Positions 8,378 through 17,896 of a stretch of DNA of 64,000 nt are shown in pieces. Origin of the DNA: Cellulosilyticum lentocellum DSM 5427. Its GTDB lineage: Bacteria > Bacillota > Clostridia > Lachnospirales > Cellulosilyticaceae. The stretch's first letter is position 1. Every line of letters begins with the position of its first letter. The position numbers and the translations under genes were made by a program. Location: assembly GCF_000178835.2 (NCBI RefSeq), contig NC_015275.1, forward strand, positions 2,129,001 through 2,193,000. The letters run 5' to 3'. Under the pieces are notes generated by a model. The model made no database searches, had not been told where the DNA came from, and saw only the letters and a list, made by a program, of their open reading frames with translations.

Positions 8378-10543
8378 GTGGGAAAAATATTAGTATTTGC
8401 AGAAAAACCCAGTGTGGGAAAAGATATAGCACGTGTTTTAAAATGCACACAAAAGCAAAATGGTTTTTTTGAAGGACCTAAGTATGTAGTTACTTGGGCT
8501 ATGGGACATTTAGTAGGTCTTTCTGACCCAGAAGCTTATGGTAATCAATATAAAACATGGAGTATGGAAACACTTCCAATGCTACCAGAACGCATGAAAT
8601 TAACTGTATTAAAAGGAACAGGTAAACAATTTCAAATCGTTAAGAGCTTAATGCTACGAAAAGACATAGATGAAATCATTATTGCTACAGATGCAGGACG
8701 TGAAGGGGAATTAGTAGCAAGGTGGACCATTGATAAAGTAGGGGTTAAAAAGCCTATTAAACGTTTATGGATTTCATCTGTTACAGATAAAGCAATTTCG
8801 GAAGGTTTTAAAAATCTTAAGCCAGGTAAAGATTATGAAAACTTATATAAAGCGGCTGTCTGTAGGGCAGAAGGAGATTGGTTAGTAGGACTTAATGTTA
8901 CTAGAGCACTGACTTGTAAGTTTAATGCGCAGCTTTCAGCAGGCCGTGTGCAATCAGCCACTTTAGCAATGATTGTAGCTAGAGAAGAAGCTATCAAAAA
9001 CTTTCAGCCGAAGCCTTACTTCACGTTATCAGCCAAGTGTAAAGGCATTCAACTTGCTTATAAAGGTAAAAAAGGTGACCGTTTCTTTGATGAAAAGCAA
9101 ATAGTTACTTTAATTGGCAAGTTAGAAGGGAGCAAGGCACAAGTAACCGAATATAAGGAAACATCAAAGAAACAATATGCACCAGCTTTATATGACTTAA
9201 CAGAGCTTCAAAGAGATGCCAATAAACGCTTTGGCTTTAGCCCAAAAGAAACCCTATCAGTGATGCAGCGTTTATATGAAAATTATAAAGTGCTTACTTA
9301 TCCAAGAACAGATTCTAGATTCTTGTCAGAGGATATCGTACCAACACTTAAAGAAAGAATCAATGCTATTGCTATAGGACCTTATAAAGTAGGAGCAAGA
9401 GAAGTTCTGAAAAATGGTATTAAGTCAAGTAAACATTTTGTAGATAATAGCAAAGTTTCAGATCACCATGCCATCATTCCAACAGAGGAAAGTCCAGATT
9501 TATCAAAGCTTAATAGCGATGAACGTAAAATTTATGATTTAGTTGTCAAGCGTTTTCTAAGTGTTTTACTACCACCTATGGCTTATAATGAAGGCGTATT
9601 AGAGGTAAGCAGTGAAGGGGAATGCTTTGTAGCAAAGGGCAAAAAAGTGATTGAACCAGGCTGGAAAATGCTTTATGAAATAGAAGCCGATGAAGATGAG
9701 GATGAAGTGGTACAAAGCTTACCAGAAGTTAAAAAGGGAGAAACAGTTGTTTTAGAACAGTTCTTTAAAACGAAGCAAATGACAAAAGCACCTAGTCGTT
9801 TTACAGAAGCTACACTACTTTCTGCTATGGAAAAACCTCATCAATATGTAGAAGTGGATCAAAAGGCAGCTAAGACATTAGGGGAGACCGGTGGCATTGG
9901 TACAGTTGCAACAAGAGCCGATATCATAGAAAAGCTTTACAACATGTTTTATATCGAGAAAAGTGGGAAGGAAATCGTTCCTACTTCTAAAGGTAAGCAG
10001 CTCATTGAGTTAGTACCAGTTGATTTAAAATCACCACTACTTACAGCTGAGTGGGAAATGGCATTAGAACAAATTAGTAAAGGTAAACAAGATCCAAAAG
10101 CCTTTATGAAAAAAATCAGAGTTTATAGTGAAGAACTGGTGCAATCTGTTAAGGGAAGCGGAGAAAAATATATTCATGACAATCTAACAGGTAAACGCTG
10201 TCCTGAATGTAACAAGCTCATGTTAGAAGTAAAAGGAAAGCATGGAAAACTGTATGTTTGCCAAGATAGAAATTGTGGTTATAGAGAAAATATTAGCCGT
10301 TTCACCCAAACAAGATGCCCTAACTGCCATAAAAAGTTAGAATTAAGAGGAGAAGGTGAAGGGCAAATTTATGTTTGTACCACTTGTACTTTCCGTGAAA
10401 AGTTAAGTGTCTTTAATAAGAAATACCGTAGCGAGAGCAAAAAGGTAGACAAGAAGTCTGTACAAAAATACCTTAAAGAGCAAACTAAAAAGGAAGAAGG
10501 TAACTTTGCTTTTGCAGAGGCTTTTGCGAAACTAAACAAATAA
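8378..10543 (+). CDS. topB: DNA topoisomerase III (type IA)
   Basis: A 721-residue cytoplasmic enzyme that relaxes and decatenates DNA through a 5'-phosphotyrosine. The N-terminal TOPRIM domain shows VFAEKPSVGKDIARVL and ATDAGREGELVARW. The catalytic tyrosine is Tyr308 in TYPRTDSRF. The C-terminus carries two zinc-ribbon-like modules (CPECNKLM...CQDRNCGY and CPNCHKKL...CTTC), common in Firmicute TopB. The start is GTG at 8378 with AAGGAG nine bases before it; the protein then begins GKILVFAEKPSVGK, the normal N-terminus. It appears to be a single-gene transcript with its own promoter and terminator. Confidence 0.95.
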   Translation: MGKILVFAEKPSVGKDIARVLKCTQKQNGFFEGPKYVVTWAMGHLVGLSDPEAYGNQYKTWSMETLPMLPERMKLTVLKGTGKQFQIVKSLMLRKDIDEIIIATDAGREGELVARWTIDKVGVKKPIKRLWISSVTDKAISEGFKNLKPGKDYENLYKAAVCRAEGDWLVGLNVTRALTCKFNAQLSAGRVQSATLAMIVAREEAIKNFQPKPYFTLSAKCKGIQLAYKGKKGDRFFDEKQIVTLIGKLEGSKAQVTEYKETSKKQYAPALYDLTELQRDANKRFGFSPKETLSVMQRLYENYKVLTYPRTDSRFLSEDIVPTLKERINAIAIGPYKVGAREVLKNGIKSSKHFVDNSKVSDHHAIIPTEESPDLSKLNSDERKIYDLVVKRFLSVLLPPMAYNEGVLEVSSEGECFVAKGKKVIEPGWKMLYEIEADEDEDEVVQSLPEVKKGETVVLEQFFKTKQMTKAPSRFTEATLLSAMEKPHQYVEVDQKAAKTLGETGGIGTVATRADIIEKLYNMFYIEKSGKEIVPTSKGKQLIELVPVDLKSPLLTAEWEMALEQISKGKQDPKAFMKKIRVYSEELVQSVKGSGEKYIHDNLTGKRCPECNKLMLEVKGKHGKLYVCQDRNCGYRENISRFTQTRCPNCHKKLELRGEGEGQIYVCTTCTFREKLSVFNKKYRSESKKVDKKSVQKYLKEQTKKEEGNFAFAEAFAKLNK

Positions 10544-10549
10544 AGTAGT

Positions 10550-10602
10550 GACTTACTTAAGCAATCCTATTCTATTCAATGGACTTAAGTAAGTCTTTTT
10601 TT
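10550..10602 (+). terminator. Terminator after topB
   Basis: A perfect 12-bp stem GACTTACTTAAG / CTTAAGTAAGTC with a 22-base loop, followed by seven T. Confidence 0.9.
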
Positions 10603-10679
10603 GATGAGTATCCAGAGAATAGTTATAGAAAACCAAGTAGATGAACAAACTAATAAAAAGTAATAGAGGTGGCTTAGAA

Positions 10680-11654
10680 ATGAAAAGTAAAGACTGGATT
10701 TTTTTAGCGCCTTGCGCAGTAGGTGGCGCTATATTAGGAACTTGTTTATATATTGGTTATCGAATGATGTATACACCATCTGAAACCATTAATAAGTGGC
10801 CTTCAGATTATGGCCTTCTTTATGAAGATGTGAGTTTTGATGGACCAGTAAGGAACAAGGGAGGCAAAAGGTTAATGTTATCTGGTTGGTGGATACCAGC
10901 TCAAGAAGAAGGCGTGATTAGAAATAGCCGTTATACAGTTATTTTATCTCATGGCTATCATAATGTAAGAACACTAGAAGGGATTGCATTATTTGATTTG
11001 GTAAAGCGGATGAGTGCTGATGGGTATCATGTACTTATGTATGACTTTAGACACTGTGGCTTTTCAGAGGGTAGGATGTCAACTGGCGGTTATTTAGAAC
11101 GTTATGATTTATTAGCAGCTATCCGTTATGTGAAAAAAGAAAAGCATTGTCATCATATTGTATTAATGGGATGGTCAATGGGAGCAGCTGTTTCTATTAT
11201 GGCTGGTGCTATGGCAAAAGAAGTGCGGGGAATTATAGCAGATAGTCCCTATGCGGATTTAAAACATTATTTATATGAGAACATGAGCCGTTTTACAAAG
11301 CTTCCAAGTTTTCCATTTAGTTACTTAACAGTGGGGTTAACTAAGCATTGGCTTCGTATGAATATAAAAGAAGTAAGTCCTTTAGAAGCTGCTAAGCAAT
11401 TAGGAAAGCGGCCTCTTTTACTTATTCATGCAGAAGGGGATGAGGTCATTCCTTATAAAGATACCCTAACTATCTATGAGGCTATTAAAGAAAAAGGAAA
11501 AGTAGACTATTGGGTACCTACTGTGCAAGGACACATTAGAGCTTATATCCATGAGAAGAAAGCTTATGAAGAAAAGGTATTAAACTTTCTTCATCACCTA
11601 GCTTATCCTAAAAGACGTCATTGTCAGGTAAAAAGAATAGTAGGTAAGTATTAA
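10680..11654 (+). CDS. Membrane-anchored alpha/beta hydrolase
   Basis: A serine hydrolase with an N-terminal membrane helix (WIFLAPCAVGGAILGTCLYI). The catalytic triad is visible: nucleophile Ser in GWSMGAA, Asp in HAEGDEVIP and His in QGHIRAY. The oxyanion strand is TVILSHGYHNVR. It resembles YqkD-type hydrolases of Bacillus and other small membrane-linked esterases or peptidases; the substrate is unknown. ATG 10680 is preferred because AGAGGTGG lies about nine bases upstream; a longer version from 10641 adds 13 residues with little ribosome-binding support. No strong terminator separates it from trmL. Confidence 0.8.
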   Translation: MKSKDWIFLAPCAVGGAILGTCLYIGYRMMYTPSETINKWPSDYGLLYEDVSFDGPVRNKGGKRLMLSGWWIPAQEEGVIRNSRYTVILSHGYHNVRTLEGIALFDLVKRMSADGYHVLMYDFRHCGFSEGRMSTGGYLERYDLLAAIRYVKKEKHCHHIVLMGWSMGAAVSIMAGAMAKEVRGIIADSPYADLKHYLYENMSRFTKLPSFPFSYLTVGLTKHWLRMNIKEVSPLEAAKQLGKRPLLLIHAEGDEVIPYKDTLTIYEAIKEKGKVDYWVPTVQGHIRAYIHEKKAYEEKVLNFLHHLAYPKRRHCQVKRIVGKY

Positions 11655-11757
11655 ATGGTCGCATAGATGAATAAGCCAGATGGCATCGTTGAACGAAATG
11701 AAAGGTCGTGTTACAATAAGAAATAATGGATGAACAAAGAAAGAAGGAAGCATAATG

Positions 11758-12246
11758 ATGCATATTGTTTTACACGAACCAGAAATACCACAAAATACAG
11801 GAAATATTGCAAGAACCTGTGCAGCTACAGGTGCTACCTTGCATTTAATAGAACCTTTAGGCTTTTCTTTAGATGAAAAGCAGATTAAACGAGCAGGTCT
11901 TGATTACTGGCATCTTGTTAATGTTCAAACTTATAAAGATTATGAGGAATTTCTAGAAAAAAATAATTACCCTAAAGTTTATATGGCAACAACAAAATCA
12001 AGACAAACGTATACAGATGTAAGCTATGAAGAAGAATGCTATATTATGTTTGGAAAAGAAACAGCAGGTATTCCAGAAGAAATTTTATTAGATAACAAAG
12101 AAACATGCATTCGTGTCCCTATGATTTCTGAAGCACGTTCTTTAAACTTATCTAATTCCGTAGCCATTGTCATATATGAAGCGCTTAGACAACATCAGTT
12201 TGAGCATCTTACTAAGCAAGGTGAGTTACATCATTATCACTGGTAA
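11758..12246 (+). CDS. trmL: tRNA (cytidine/uridine-34-2'-O)-methyltransferase, SPOUT family
   Basis: A 162-residue SPOUT methyltransferase. The N-terminus MHIVLHEPEIPQNTGNIART is diagnostic for the TrmL/CspR group. The trefoil-knot SAM site shows MFGKETAGIPEEI and IRVPMISEARSLNLSNSVAI. It methylates the ribose of the wobble base of tRNA-Leu. ATG 11758 gives seven-base spacing from AAGGAAG and the standard N-terminus; the ATG three bases upstream is the alternative. Length is exactly that of the family. Confidence 0.93.
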   Translation: MHIVLHEPEIPQNTGNIARTCAATGATLHLIEPLGFSLDEKQIKRAGLDYWHLVNVQTYKDYEEFLEKNNYPKVYMATTKSRQTYTDVSYEEECYIMFGKETAGIPEEILLDNKETCIRVPMISEARSLNLSNSVAIVIYEALRQHQFEHLTKQGELHHYHW

Positions 12247-12354
12247 ATAAAAACAATTTTCTGACTAAGATGTATAAAAAATAGAAAATCCGTTCATAAT
12301 GAAATAGGGTTGATTTTTAAATCACGCCTAGCGTGTGCATTTTAGGAGGAAACA

Positions 12355-13059
12355 ATGAAAAAAATAATTAAAGCTGTATGTCTAATTGGTATTTTATGGG
12401 GAACTTTAATTCCTGTTTATGCTACTACTACAGCTAAAAATAACATATTTCCAAGTTACACAGGAGTAACAGCTCAGTTAGTAGGAAATGAGATCAATGT
12501 AAGGAACTATCCAAGTAAATACGGCAAGGTGCTTATGTTAGCTAATGAGCAAGAACTCCATATCCTTGGACAAAATGATAAATGGTATAGAGTAAGTGTA
12601 AAAGGTGAAGAAGGCTGGGTATCTAAAGACTTTGTGGAAGTACCTGATGATAGCTTTATTCCATATAGTAAAGTATTAGGAGAAGAAATTGTAGACTATG
12701 GCAAGCTCTTTATTGGAACCCCTTATGTTTGGGGAGGAAACGATCTAAGAAGCGGAGTAGACTGTTCAGGATTAACCCAAAGGGTTTATGCAGGTTTTGA
12801 TATTGACATTAGTAGAGTTTCCTATATGCAAGCCAAAGATGGTATTCCAGTTACAAAATCACAGCTTCAGCCAGGAGACTTAGTATTTTTTGACACATCG
12901 GGTGTTAATAACGGCCGTATTTCTCATGTGGGTATTTATGCAGGTAATGGTCAATTTCTTCATGCAGATAGTACGAGAGGTGTCATGCTCAGCCGATTAA
13001 GTAGTAATTACTATACTCGTAATTATGTAATGGGAAGTCGTATCTTACATTATTTTTAA
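12355..13059 (+). CDS. Secreted SH3b-NlpC/P60 peptidoglycan endopeptidase
   Basis: A 234-residue protein with a signal peptide (about 23 residues, ending PVYATT), one bacterial SH3 domain (about 35-100: NEINVRNYPSKYGKV, KGEEGWVSKDFV) and a C-terminal NlpC/P60 cysteine peptidase. Catalytic residues are Cys in GVDCSGLTQ and His in ISHVGIYAG; the third polar residue is likely the His in FLHAD. Such enzymes cut the D-Glu-DAP bond of cell-wall stem peptides in remodelling or turnover. AGGAGG lies six bases before the ATG. It is followed by a strong terminator. Confidence 0.92.
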   Translation: MKKIIKAVCLIGILWGTLIPVYATTTAKNNIFPSYTGVTAQLVGNEINVRNYPSKYGKVLMLANEQELHILGQNDKWYRVSVKGEEGWVSKDFVEVPDDSFIPYSKVLGEEIVDYGKLFIGTPYVWGGNDLRSGVDCSGLTQRVYAGFDIDISRVSYMQAKDGIPVTKSQLQPGDLVFFDTSGVNNGRISHVGIYAGNGQFLHADSTRGVMLSRLSSNYYTRNYVMGSRILHYF

Positions 13060-13066
13060 AATGAGA

Positions 13067-13090
13067 AGAGTCCTTTTGAGGACTCTTTTT
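13067..13090 (+). terminator. Terminator after the NlpC/P60 gene
   Basis: An 8-bp perfect stem AGAGTCCT / AGGACTCT with a TTTG loop and a T tract. Confidence 0.9.
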
Positions 13091-13189
13091 GTATTACGTT
13101 TTGGTGAAATTACGGGCAAGGGTGTTTCCAAATAGCAGAAGATGTGCCATAATAAAAATAGCGTAAAATATTGTATACGAGGTAACACA

Positions 13190-15583
13190 ATGAATGAAAA
13201 AACACTTTATAAGTTAGAGTTTCATAAAGTTAAAGAATTAGTTAAAGCTTATGCAGTAACAGAAGGTGGAAAAGAAGCCGTTGCTCATGCAATGCCTCTT
13301 ACAGAGCTTGAGGAAGTTAAAACGCTTCAAAAAGAAACTGCAGAAGCTATTCATATAAGTATCAAACAAGGTAAAATGCCTCTTGGTACTCTTAAAGCTG
13401 TTAAGCCTATTTTAAAACATATTGATATAGGTGCTATTTTGAGTGCAGGTGAGTTGTTAGCCATTAGAGATGTATTAAGATTAACAAGACAAGGCAAGAA
13501 CTACTATCAAGATGCGATTGCTACAGGTGAAGTATATCCTTCAATAGGCGGCTATTTTGAAGGCTTAACACCTTTTACAACCTTAGAAAGAGAAATCTCA
13601 CGTTGTATTATAGCCGCAGATCAGTTTGCAGATGATGCAACACCTGAACTGGCACACATTAGAAAACAAATGAAATCCTTAGGTGTTAAAATTAAAGAAG
13701 TCCTTCAAAATATGATTCATTCTAGCCATTATCAAGATATGATACAAGATCCTGTTGTGACACTGAGACAAGATCGTTATTGTATTCCTATTAAGATTGA
13801 GTATAAAAGTCAATTTAAAGGCATTGTACATGATCAATCCTCTACAGGTGCTACTGTTTTTATTGAACCTATGGCTGTTGTAGAGTTAGGGAATGCCTTA
13901 AAAAGTTTAGAGGTTAAAGAACAAGAAGAGATTGAAAAATTGCTCATTGAATTAACCAATCAAATCGCCCCTATTACTGAGGAGATTGGAAGAAACTATG
14001 AGCTTTTAACCCTTTTAGATAGTATATTTGCACGTAGTGAATTTTCCCTTCGTTATGATTGTCGTGAGCCACGCTTAAACAATCAAGGTTACATTTTTCT
14101 GAAAAAAGCGAGGCATCCTCTTTTAGCAAAAGAAAGTGTTGTACCGATTGACATTTATGTAGGGAAGGATTTTACCACCTTACTTATTACAGGACCTAAT
14201 ACAGGTGGTAAGACAGTTACCTTAAAGACCATAGGACTTTTTTCACTTATGGCTGCTATAGGCTTACAGATTCCAGCGGCTGAAGGTAGTGAAATGGCTA
14301 TTTTTGAAGGAATTTATGCTGACCTTGGTGATGAGCAGAGTATAGAACAAAGTTTAAGTACTTTCTCAGCTCATATGACTAATATTGTAAGCATTTTAAA
14401 AGACATGAGCTTAAACTCCCTAGTATTATTAGATGAAGTAGGTTCAGGAACAGACCCAGTAGAAGGAGCTGCCCTAGCCATGGCTATCCTAGAACATCTT
14501 AGAAAACAACAAATTCGTACTGTTGCAACGACTCACTATAGTGAACTTAAATTATATGCACTTTCAACTGATGGCGTAGAAAATGCAAGCTGTGAATTTG
14601 ACGTGGAGTCCTTAAGACCAACTTATCGCCTTTTAATTGGAGTACCAGGTAAAAGTAATGCCTTTGCTATTTCTATGAAATTAGGATTACCAGAGTATCT
14701 CATCGACGAAGCTAAAGTTTACTTACAAAAAGAAAACGTCAAAATGGAAGATATCTTAGTTGACTTAGAGCAAAGCAAGCGTTTAGCTGAAATGGAACGT
14801 GAACGTGCCAAAGCTTTTCGTGATGAAGCAGAACATCTAAAGGAAGAAATTCAAAACGAACGTAAGAAATTAGAGAAAGCTAAGAAAAAAGTACTAGAAC
14901 GTGCGGAGTTAAAAGCTAAAGAAATACTTAAAACGGCTGAAGCTGAAACGGACAAGGTGCTTAAGGAAGTAAGAGCAGTAGCTAGAAAAGCGCAAGCAAC
15001 CATTGATGAACAAAGCCTTTACAATGCAAAAAAGCGCATGTCAGATACTGTTTCTGCACAACATAAACGTGTAGGAAAAGTAGTAGGTAGACAAGAAAAA
15101 GTCGCTTTAAAAGCAGTAGAAGTAGGCGAAGAAGTAATGGTAACCTCGTTAATGCAAAAAGGCGTTGTAACGGCAGCAGCAGACCGTAGTGGTAATGTAG
15201 AAGTACGTGTAGGTATTATGCCGATGCGCATCCCATTAAGTGGGCTTACAAGATTAGAAGAAGAAATACAGGTAGCTAAAAAGCAGGAAAAGAAAAAAAC
15301 AAAAGGTCAAGTGAGCTATCATATGAATAAAACAAGTACCATTTCCACGCAAGTAGATGTAAGAGGAATGATGGTAGATGAAGCTTGGCCGGTAGTAGAT
15401 AAATATTTAGATGACGCCTACTTATCAGGGCTTAAACAAGTTACCATTATTCATGGTAAAGGAACAGGTGCCCTTAGAAGCGGCATCACCCAAAAGTTAA
15501 AAAGACACCCTCATGTACAAGACCAAAGACCAGGACTTTATGGAGAAGGAGAAATGGGGGTTACAGTAGTAACGATTAAATAA
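13190..15583 (+). CDS. mutS2: MutS2 ATPase / endonuclease
   Basis: About 797 residues. There is no mismatch-reading domain I. The core has the MutS lever and the ABC-type ATPase (Walker A GPNTGGKT with Lys341, Walker B VLLDEVGSGTDP, HYSELK). A long charged coiled coil follows (about 520-625, KKVLERAELKAKEILKTAEA), then a KOW-like segment, and the C-terminal Smr nuclease domain (VDVRGMMVDEAWP, IIHGKGTGALR). MutS2 is known to suppress recombination and to rescue collided ribosomes in Bacillus. The upstream frame from 13142 was rejected; CGAGGT lies six bases before ATG 13190. A two-component pair follows closely. Confidence 0.94.
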   Translation: MNEKTLYKLEFHKVKELVKAYAVTEGGKEAVAHAMPLTELEEVKTLQKETAEAIHISIKQGKMPLGTLKAVKPILKHIDIGAILSAGELLAIRDVLRLTRQGKNYYQDAIATGEVYPSIGGYFEGLTPFTTLEREISRCIIAADQFADDATPELAHIRKQMKSLGVKIKEVLQNMIHSSHYQDMIQDPVVTLRQDRYCIPIKIEYKSQFKGIVHDQSSTGATVFIEPMAVVELGNALKSLEVKEQEEIEKLLIELTNQIAPITEEIGRNYELLTLLDSIFARSEFSLRYDCREPRLNNQGYIFLKKARHPLLAKESVVPIDIYVGKDFTTLLITGPNTGGKTVTLKTIGLFSLMAAIGLQIPAAEGSEMAIFEGIYADLGDEQSIEQSLSTFSAHMTNIVSILKDMSLNSLVLLDEVGSGTDPVEGAALAMAILEHLRKQQIRTVATTHYSELKLYALSTDGVENASCEFDVESLRPTYRLLIGVPGKSNAFAISMKLGLPEYLIDEAKVYLQKENVKMEDILVDLEQSKRLAEMERERAKAFRDEAEHLKEEIQNERKKLEKAKKKVLERAELKAKEILKTAEAETDKVLKEVRAVARKAQATIDEQSLYNAKKRMSDTVSAQHKRVGKVVGRQEKVALKAVEVGEEVMVTSLMQKGVVTAAADRSGNVEVRVGIMPMRIPLSGLTRLEEEIQVAKKQEKKKTKGQVSYHMNKTSTISTQVDVRGMMVDEAWPVVDKYLDDAYLSGLKQVTIIHGKGTGALRSGITQKLKRHPHVQDQRPGLYGEGEMGVTVVTIK

Positions 15584-15612
15584 AACAGTAATCTATAGAA
15601 AAGAGGGAAGAT

Positions 15613-16293
15613 ATGTTAAAGATACTTATAGTAGATGATGACACCAATATTTCCGAATTAATTGCTTTATACTTAAATAAAGAAGGATATGAAACAAAAG
15701 AAGTGGCTACAGGTCGCTTAGCTTTAGAAGTGTTTGAATCTTTTTATCCAGACTTAGTACTGCTAGATGTCATGTTACCAGAACTAGATGGCTATGATGT
15801 TTGTAAAGAAATTCGTAAGCAGCATCGCACGCCGATTATTATGCTTACTGCTAAAGGAGAGGTATTTGATAAGGTATTAGGCCTTGAGTTAGGGGCTGAT
15901 GACTATATGGTAAAACCATTTGATCCTAAAGAACTTATAGCAAGAGTGAAAGCTGTCCTTAGACGTAATACGCAACCGATAGAGGAAGTTGCACCTAAAA
16001 ATCGTATTGTGCTTGATAATTTAATTATTGATAAGGATAATTATTCGGTGACTTATGAAGGAGCTTTAGTAGAATTACCACCAAAAGAACTAGAGGTACT
16101 TTATTTTCTGGCAAGTCATCCTAAACAAGTTTTTACTAGAGAGCAGCTTTTAGATAAGATTTGGGGATATGACTTTGTAGGAGATACAAGAACTGTAGAT
16201 GTGCATATTAAGAGGCTAAGAGATAAATTTGAGGGTGATCACACATGGAGCATAAAAACCGTCTGGGGCGTAGGCTACAAATTCGAGAGATAA
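15613..16293 (+). CDS. OmpR/PhoB-type response regulator
   Basis: 226 residues. The receiver domain has the acidic pair (VDDDTN), the phospho-acceptor Asp in LVLLDVMLPE, Thr in MLTAKG and Lys in VKPFDPKEL. The C-terminal winged helix shows LPPKELEVLYFLASHPKQVF and TVDVHIKRLRDK. It is partnered with the histidine kinase that overlaps its stop codon. The target genes cannot be inferred from the window. It follows mutS2 by 29 bases and could be read from the same transcript. Confidence 0.93.
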   Translation: MLKILIVDDDTNISELIALYLNKEGYETKEVATGRLALEVFESFYPDLVLLDVMLPELDGYDVCKEIRKQHRTPIIMLTAKGEVFDKVLGLELGADDYMVKPFDPKELIARVKAVLRRNTQPIEEVAPKNRIVLDNLIIDKDNYSVTYEGALVELPPKELEVLYFLASHPKQVFTREQLLDKIWGYDFVGDTRTVDVHIKRLRDKFEGDHTWSIKTVWGVGYKFER

Positions 16294-17741
16294 TGGATAA
16301 ACTGAGATTTCCAAGTTTATTTAGCCGTTTAGTTTCTGTGTATATCAGTATTTTAGTGCTGATGTTAGTCATGCTCTTTATCACCTTTACCCATTCGTTT
16401 CAGTCCTATTTTGTGAAATATACTCAGGATATTATGAGAAAGCAAGCACAAACCATTGCCACGGAATTTTATAAAGAGGGTGCTTATAGTACTTCTAAAG
16501 AAGATGCACTAGAGAAAATTTTATATCGTGTACAAGTCATGTCCAGTTATTTGCAAGCGACTACCTGGATTGTAGATCAAAAGGGTGAGGGGCTTGTAAT
16601 TGGTAAAGATAGTGTACAAAATATGGCACAAAAGTTACCCAAAGAAGCTAACTTGCAAGAGGTTTTTGAGGGACGTGCAGTGGGACTTGAAAATGGTTTT
16701 AAAGATTATTTTTCTACACCTGTTTTAACCATTGGTTATCCCATGGGAGTAGGTGAAAAGGTACAATACGCTTTGTTTATTCATACACCTATGCCTTATG
16801 TGCTTCAGACTATTGATGAAGTAAGAAATTTAATTTTAAAGGTAGTGGGGATTGTAGGGACGGTCATGTTCATATGGATTTATTTTATCTCTAAACAAAT
16901 GACCAAGCCCCTAAAAGAAATGAATACAGTTGCTAAGACCATAGCAAGTGGTCATTTTGATGAGCGTATTATAGTGAAGGGGCAAGATGAAATAGCGGAA
17001 CTAGGTTTGTCGTTAAACCATATGGCTGAAGAATTAGATAAGATTGAGGAAAATAGGCGGAGTTTTATTGCTAATGTTTCTCATGATTTACGTTCTCCCT
17101 TAACTTCCATCCAAGGTTTTGTAACAGCTATGTTAGATGGAACTATTTCCCCAGAAAAGCAAGAACGCTATTTAAAGATTGTACTTAGTGAAACGCATCG
17201 TATGATTGGTATGACTAATACTATTCTAGAGTTAAATAAGATGGAAGAATCTAAAGATGCGCTTCATAAAACAGCTTTCAATATTAATAGTGTTATTGAA
17301 CGTAATTTTGCTAGTTTAGAAAAACGGGCTTTAGAAAAAGGTGTAAGTTTAGTTAAGATGTTTGAAGCAGATCCACCTTATGTTGTAGCAGATTTAGATG
17401 GAATCAGTCGTGTGGTCCAAAATCTTTTAGATAATGCTATGAAATTTGTAGAGCAAGATGGTACGATAGAAGTAAGAACAGCATTAAAAGATGATAAAAT
17501 ATGGGTAGCTATTTGTAATTCAGGACCACCTATTCCAAAAGAGCAACAATCAGAAATTTGGAATCGCTTTTATAAAGGAGATCGTTCTAGAGGAATGGAT
17601 AAGCGCGGTGTAGGATTAGGGCTAGTTATTGTGAAAGAAATTATCAAACAACATGGAGAAGTGGTCGGCGTTGAATCAGAAGAAAATAAGCCGGTTATTT
17701 TCTATTTTAGTTTGCAACCGAAGAAAGCAAATCTATTTTAA
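16293..17741 (+). CDS. Membrane sensor histidine kinase
   Basis: About 482 residues with a membrane helix near the N-terminus (VSVYISILVLMLVMLFITF), a ~140-residue extracellular sensor, a second helix (VVGIVGTVMFIWIYFI), a HAMP linker, the phospho-acceptor His in NVSHDLRSPLTS and an HATPase domain (N box NLLDNAMKF, G box RGVGLGLVIVK). ATG 16293 shares its A with the TAA of the response-regulator gene, which favours coupled translation. An alternative ATG at 16245 has a fair ribosome binding site (GAGGGTGAT) but would overlap the regulator by 49 bases. The signal sensed is unknown. Confidence 0.9.
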   Translation: MDKLRFPSLFSRLVSVYISILVLMLVMLFITFTHSFQSYFVKYTQDIMRKQAQTIATEFYKEGAYSTSKEDALEKILYRVQVMSSYLQATTWIVDQKGEGLVIGKDSVQNMAQKLPKEANLQEVFEGRAVGLENGFKDYFSTPVLTIGYPMGVGEKVQYALFIHTPMPYVLQTIDEVRNLILKVVGIVGTVMFIWIYFISKQMTKPLKEMNTVAKTIASGHFDERIIVKGQDEIAELGLSLNHMAEELDKIEENRRSFIANVSHDLRSPLTSIQGFVTAMLDGTISPEKQERYLKIVLSETHRMIGMTNTILELNKMEESKDALHKTAFNINSVIERNFASLEKRALEKGVSLVKMFEADPPYVVADLDGISRVVQNLLDNAMKFVEQDGTIEVRTALKDDKIWVAICNSGPPIPKEQQSEIWNRFYKGDRSRGMDKRGVGLGLVIVKEIIKQHGEVVGVESEENKPVIFYFSLQPKKANLF

Positions 17742-17745
17742 AAAC

Positions 17746-17799
17746 AAGGTATTTATCTTGGCAAGGGCAAGATGCTAAGAATAAATACCTTTTCTTTTG
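17746..17799 (+). terminator. Terminator after the two-component pair
   Basis: AAGGTATTTAT pairs with ATAAATACCTT around a 24-base loop; a T-rich tract follows. Confidence 0.8.
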
Positions 17800-17896
17800 T
17801 TTGCTAACAGAATTTAACAGTGAAATCTATAGAAAGCGTTGAAAACTCATGGTAGATTTGTTAGTATTACTTTAGGAAAGAAAAGGGAGAGAGTAT

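Noticed and set aside
10641-10679. Longer start for the membrane alpha/beta hydrolase
   Set aside because: The upstream ATG has weak ribosome-binding sequence, whereas AGAGGTGG fits ATG 10680.
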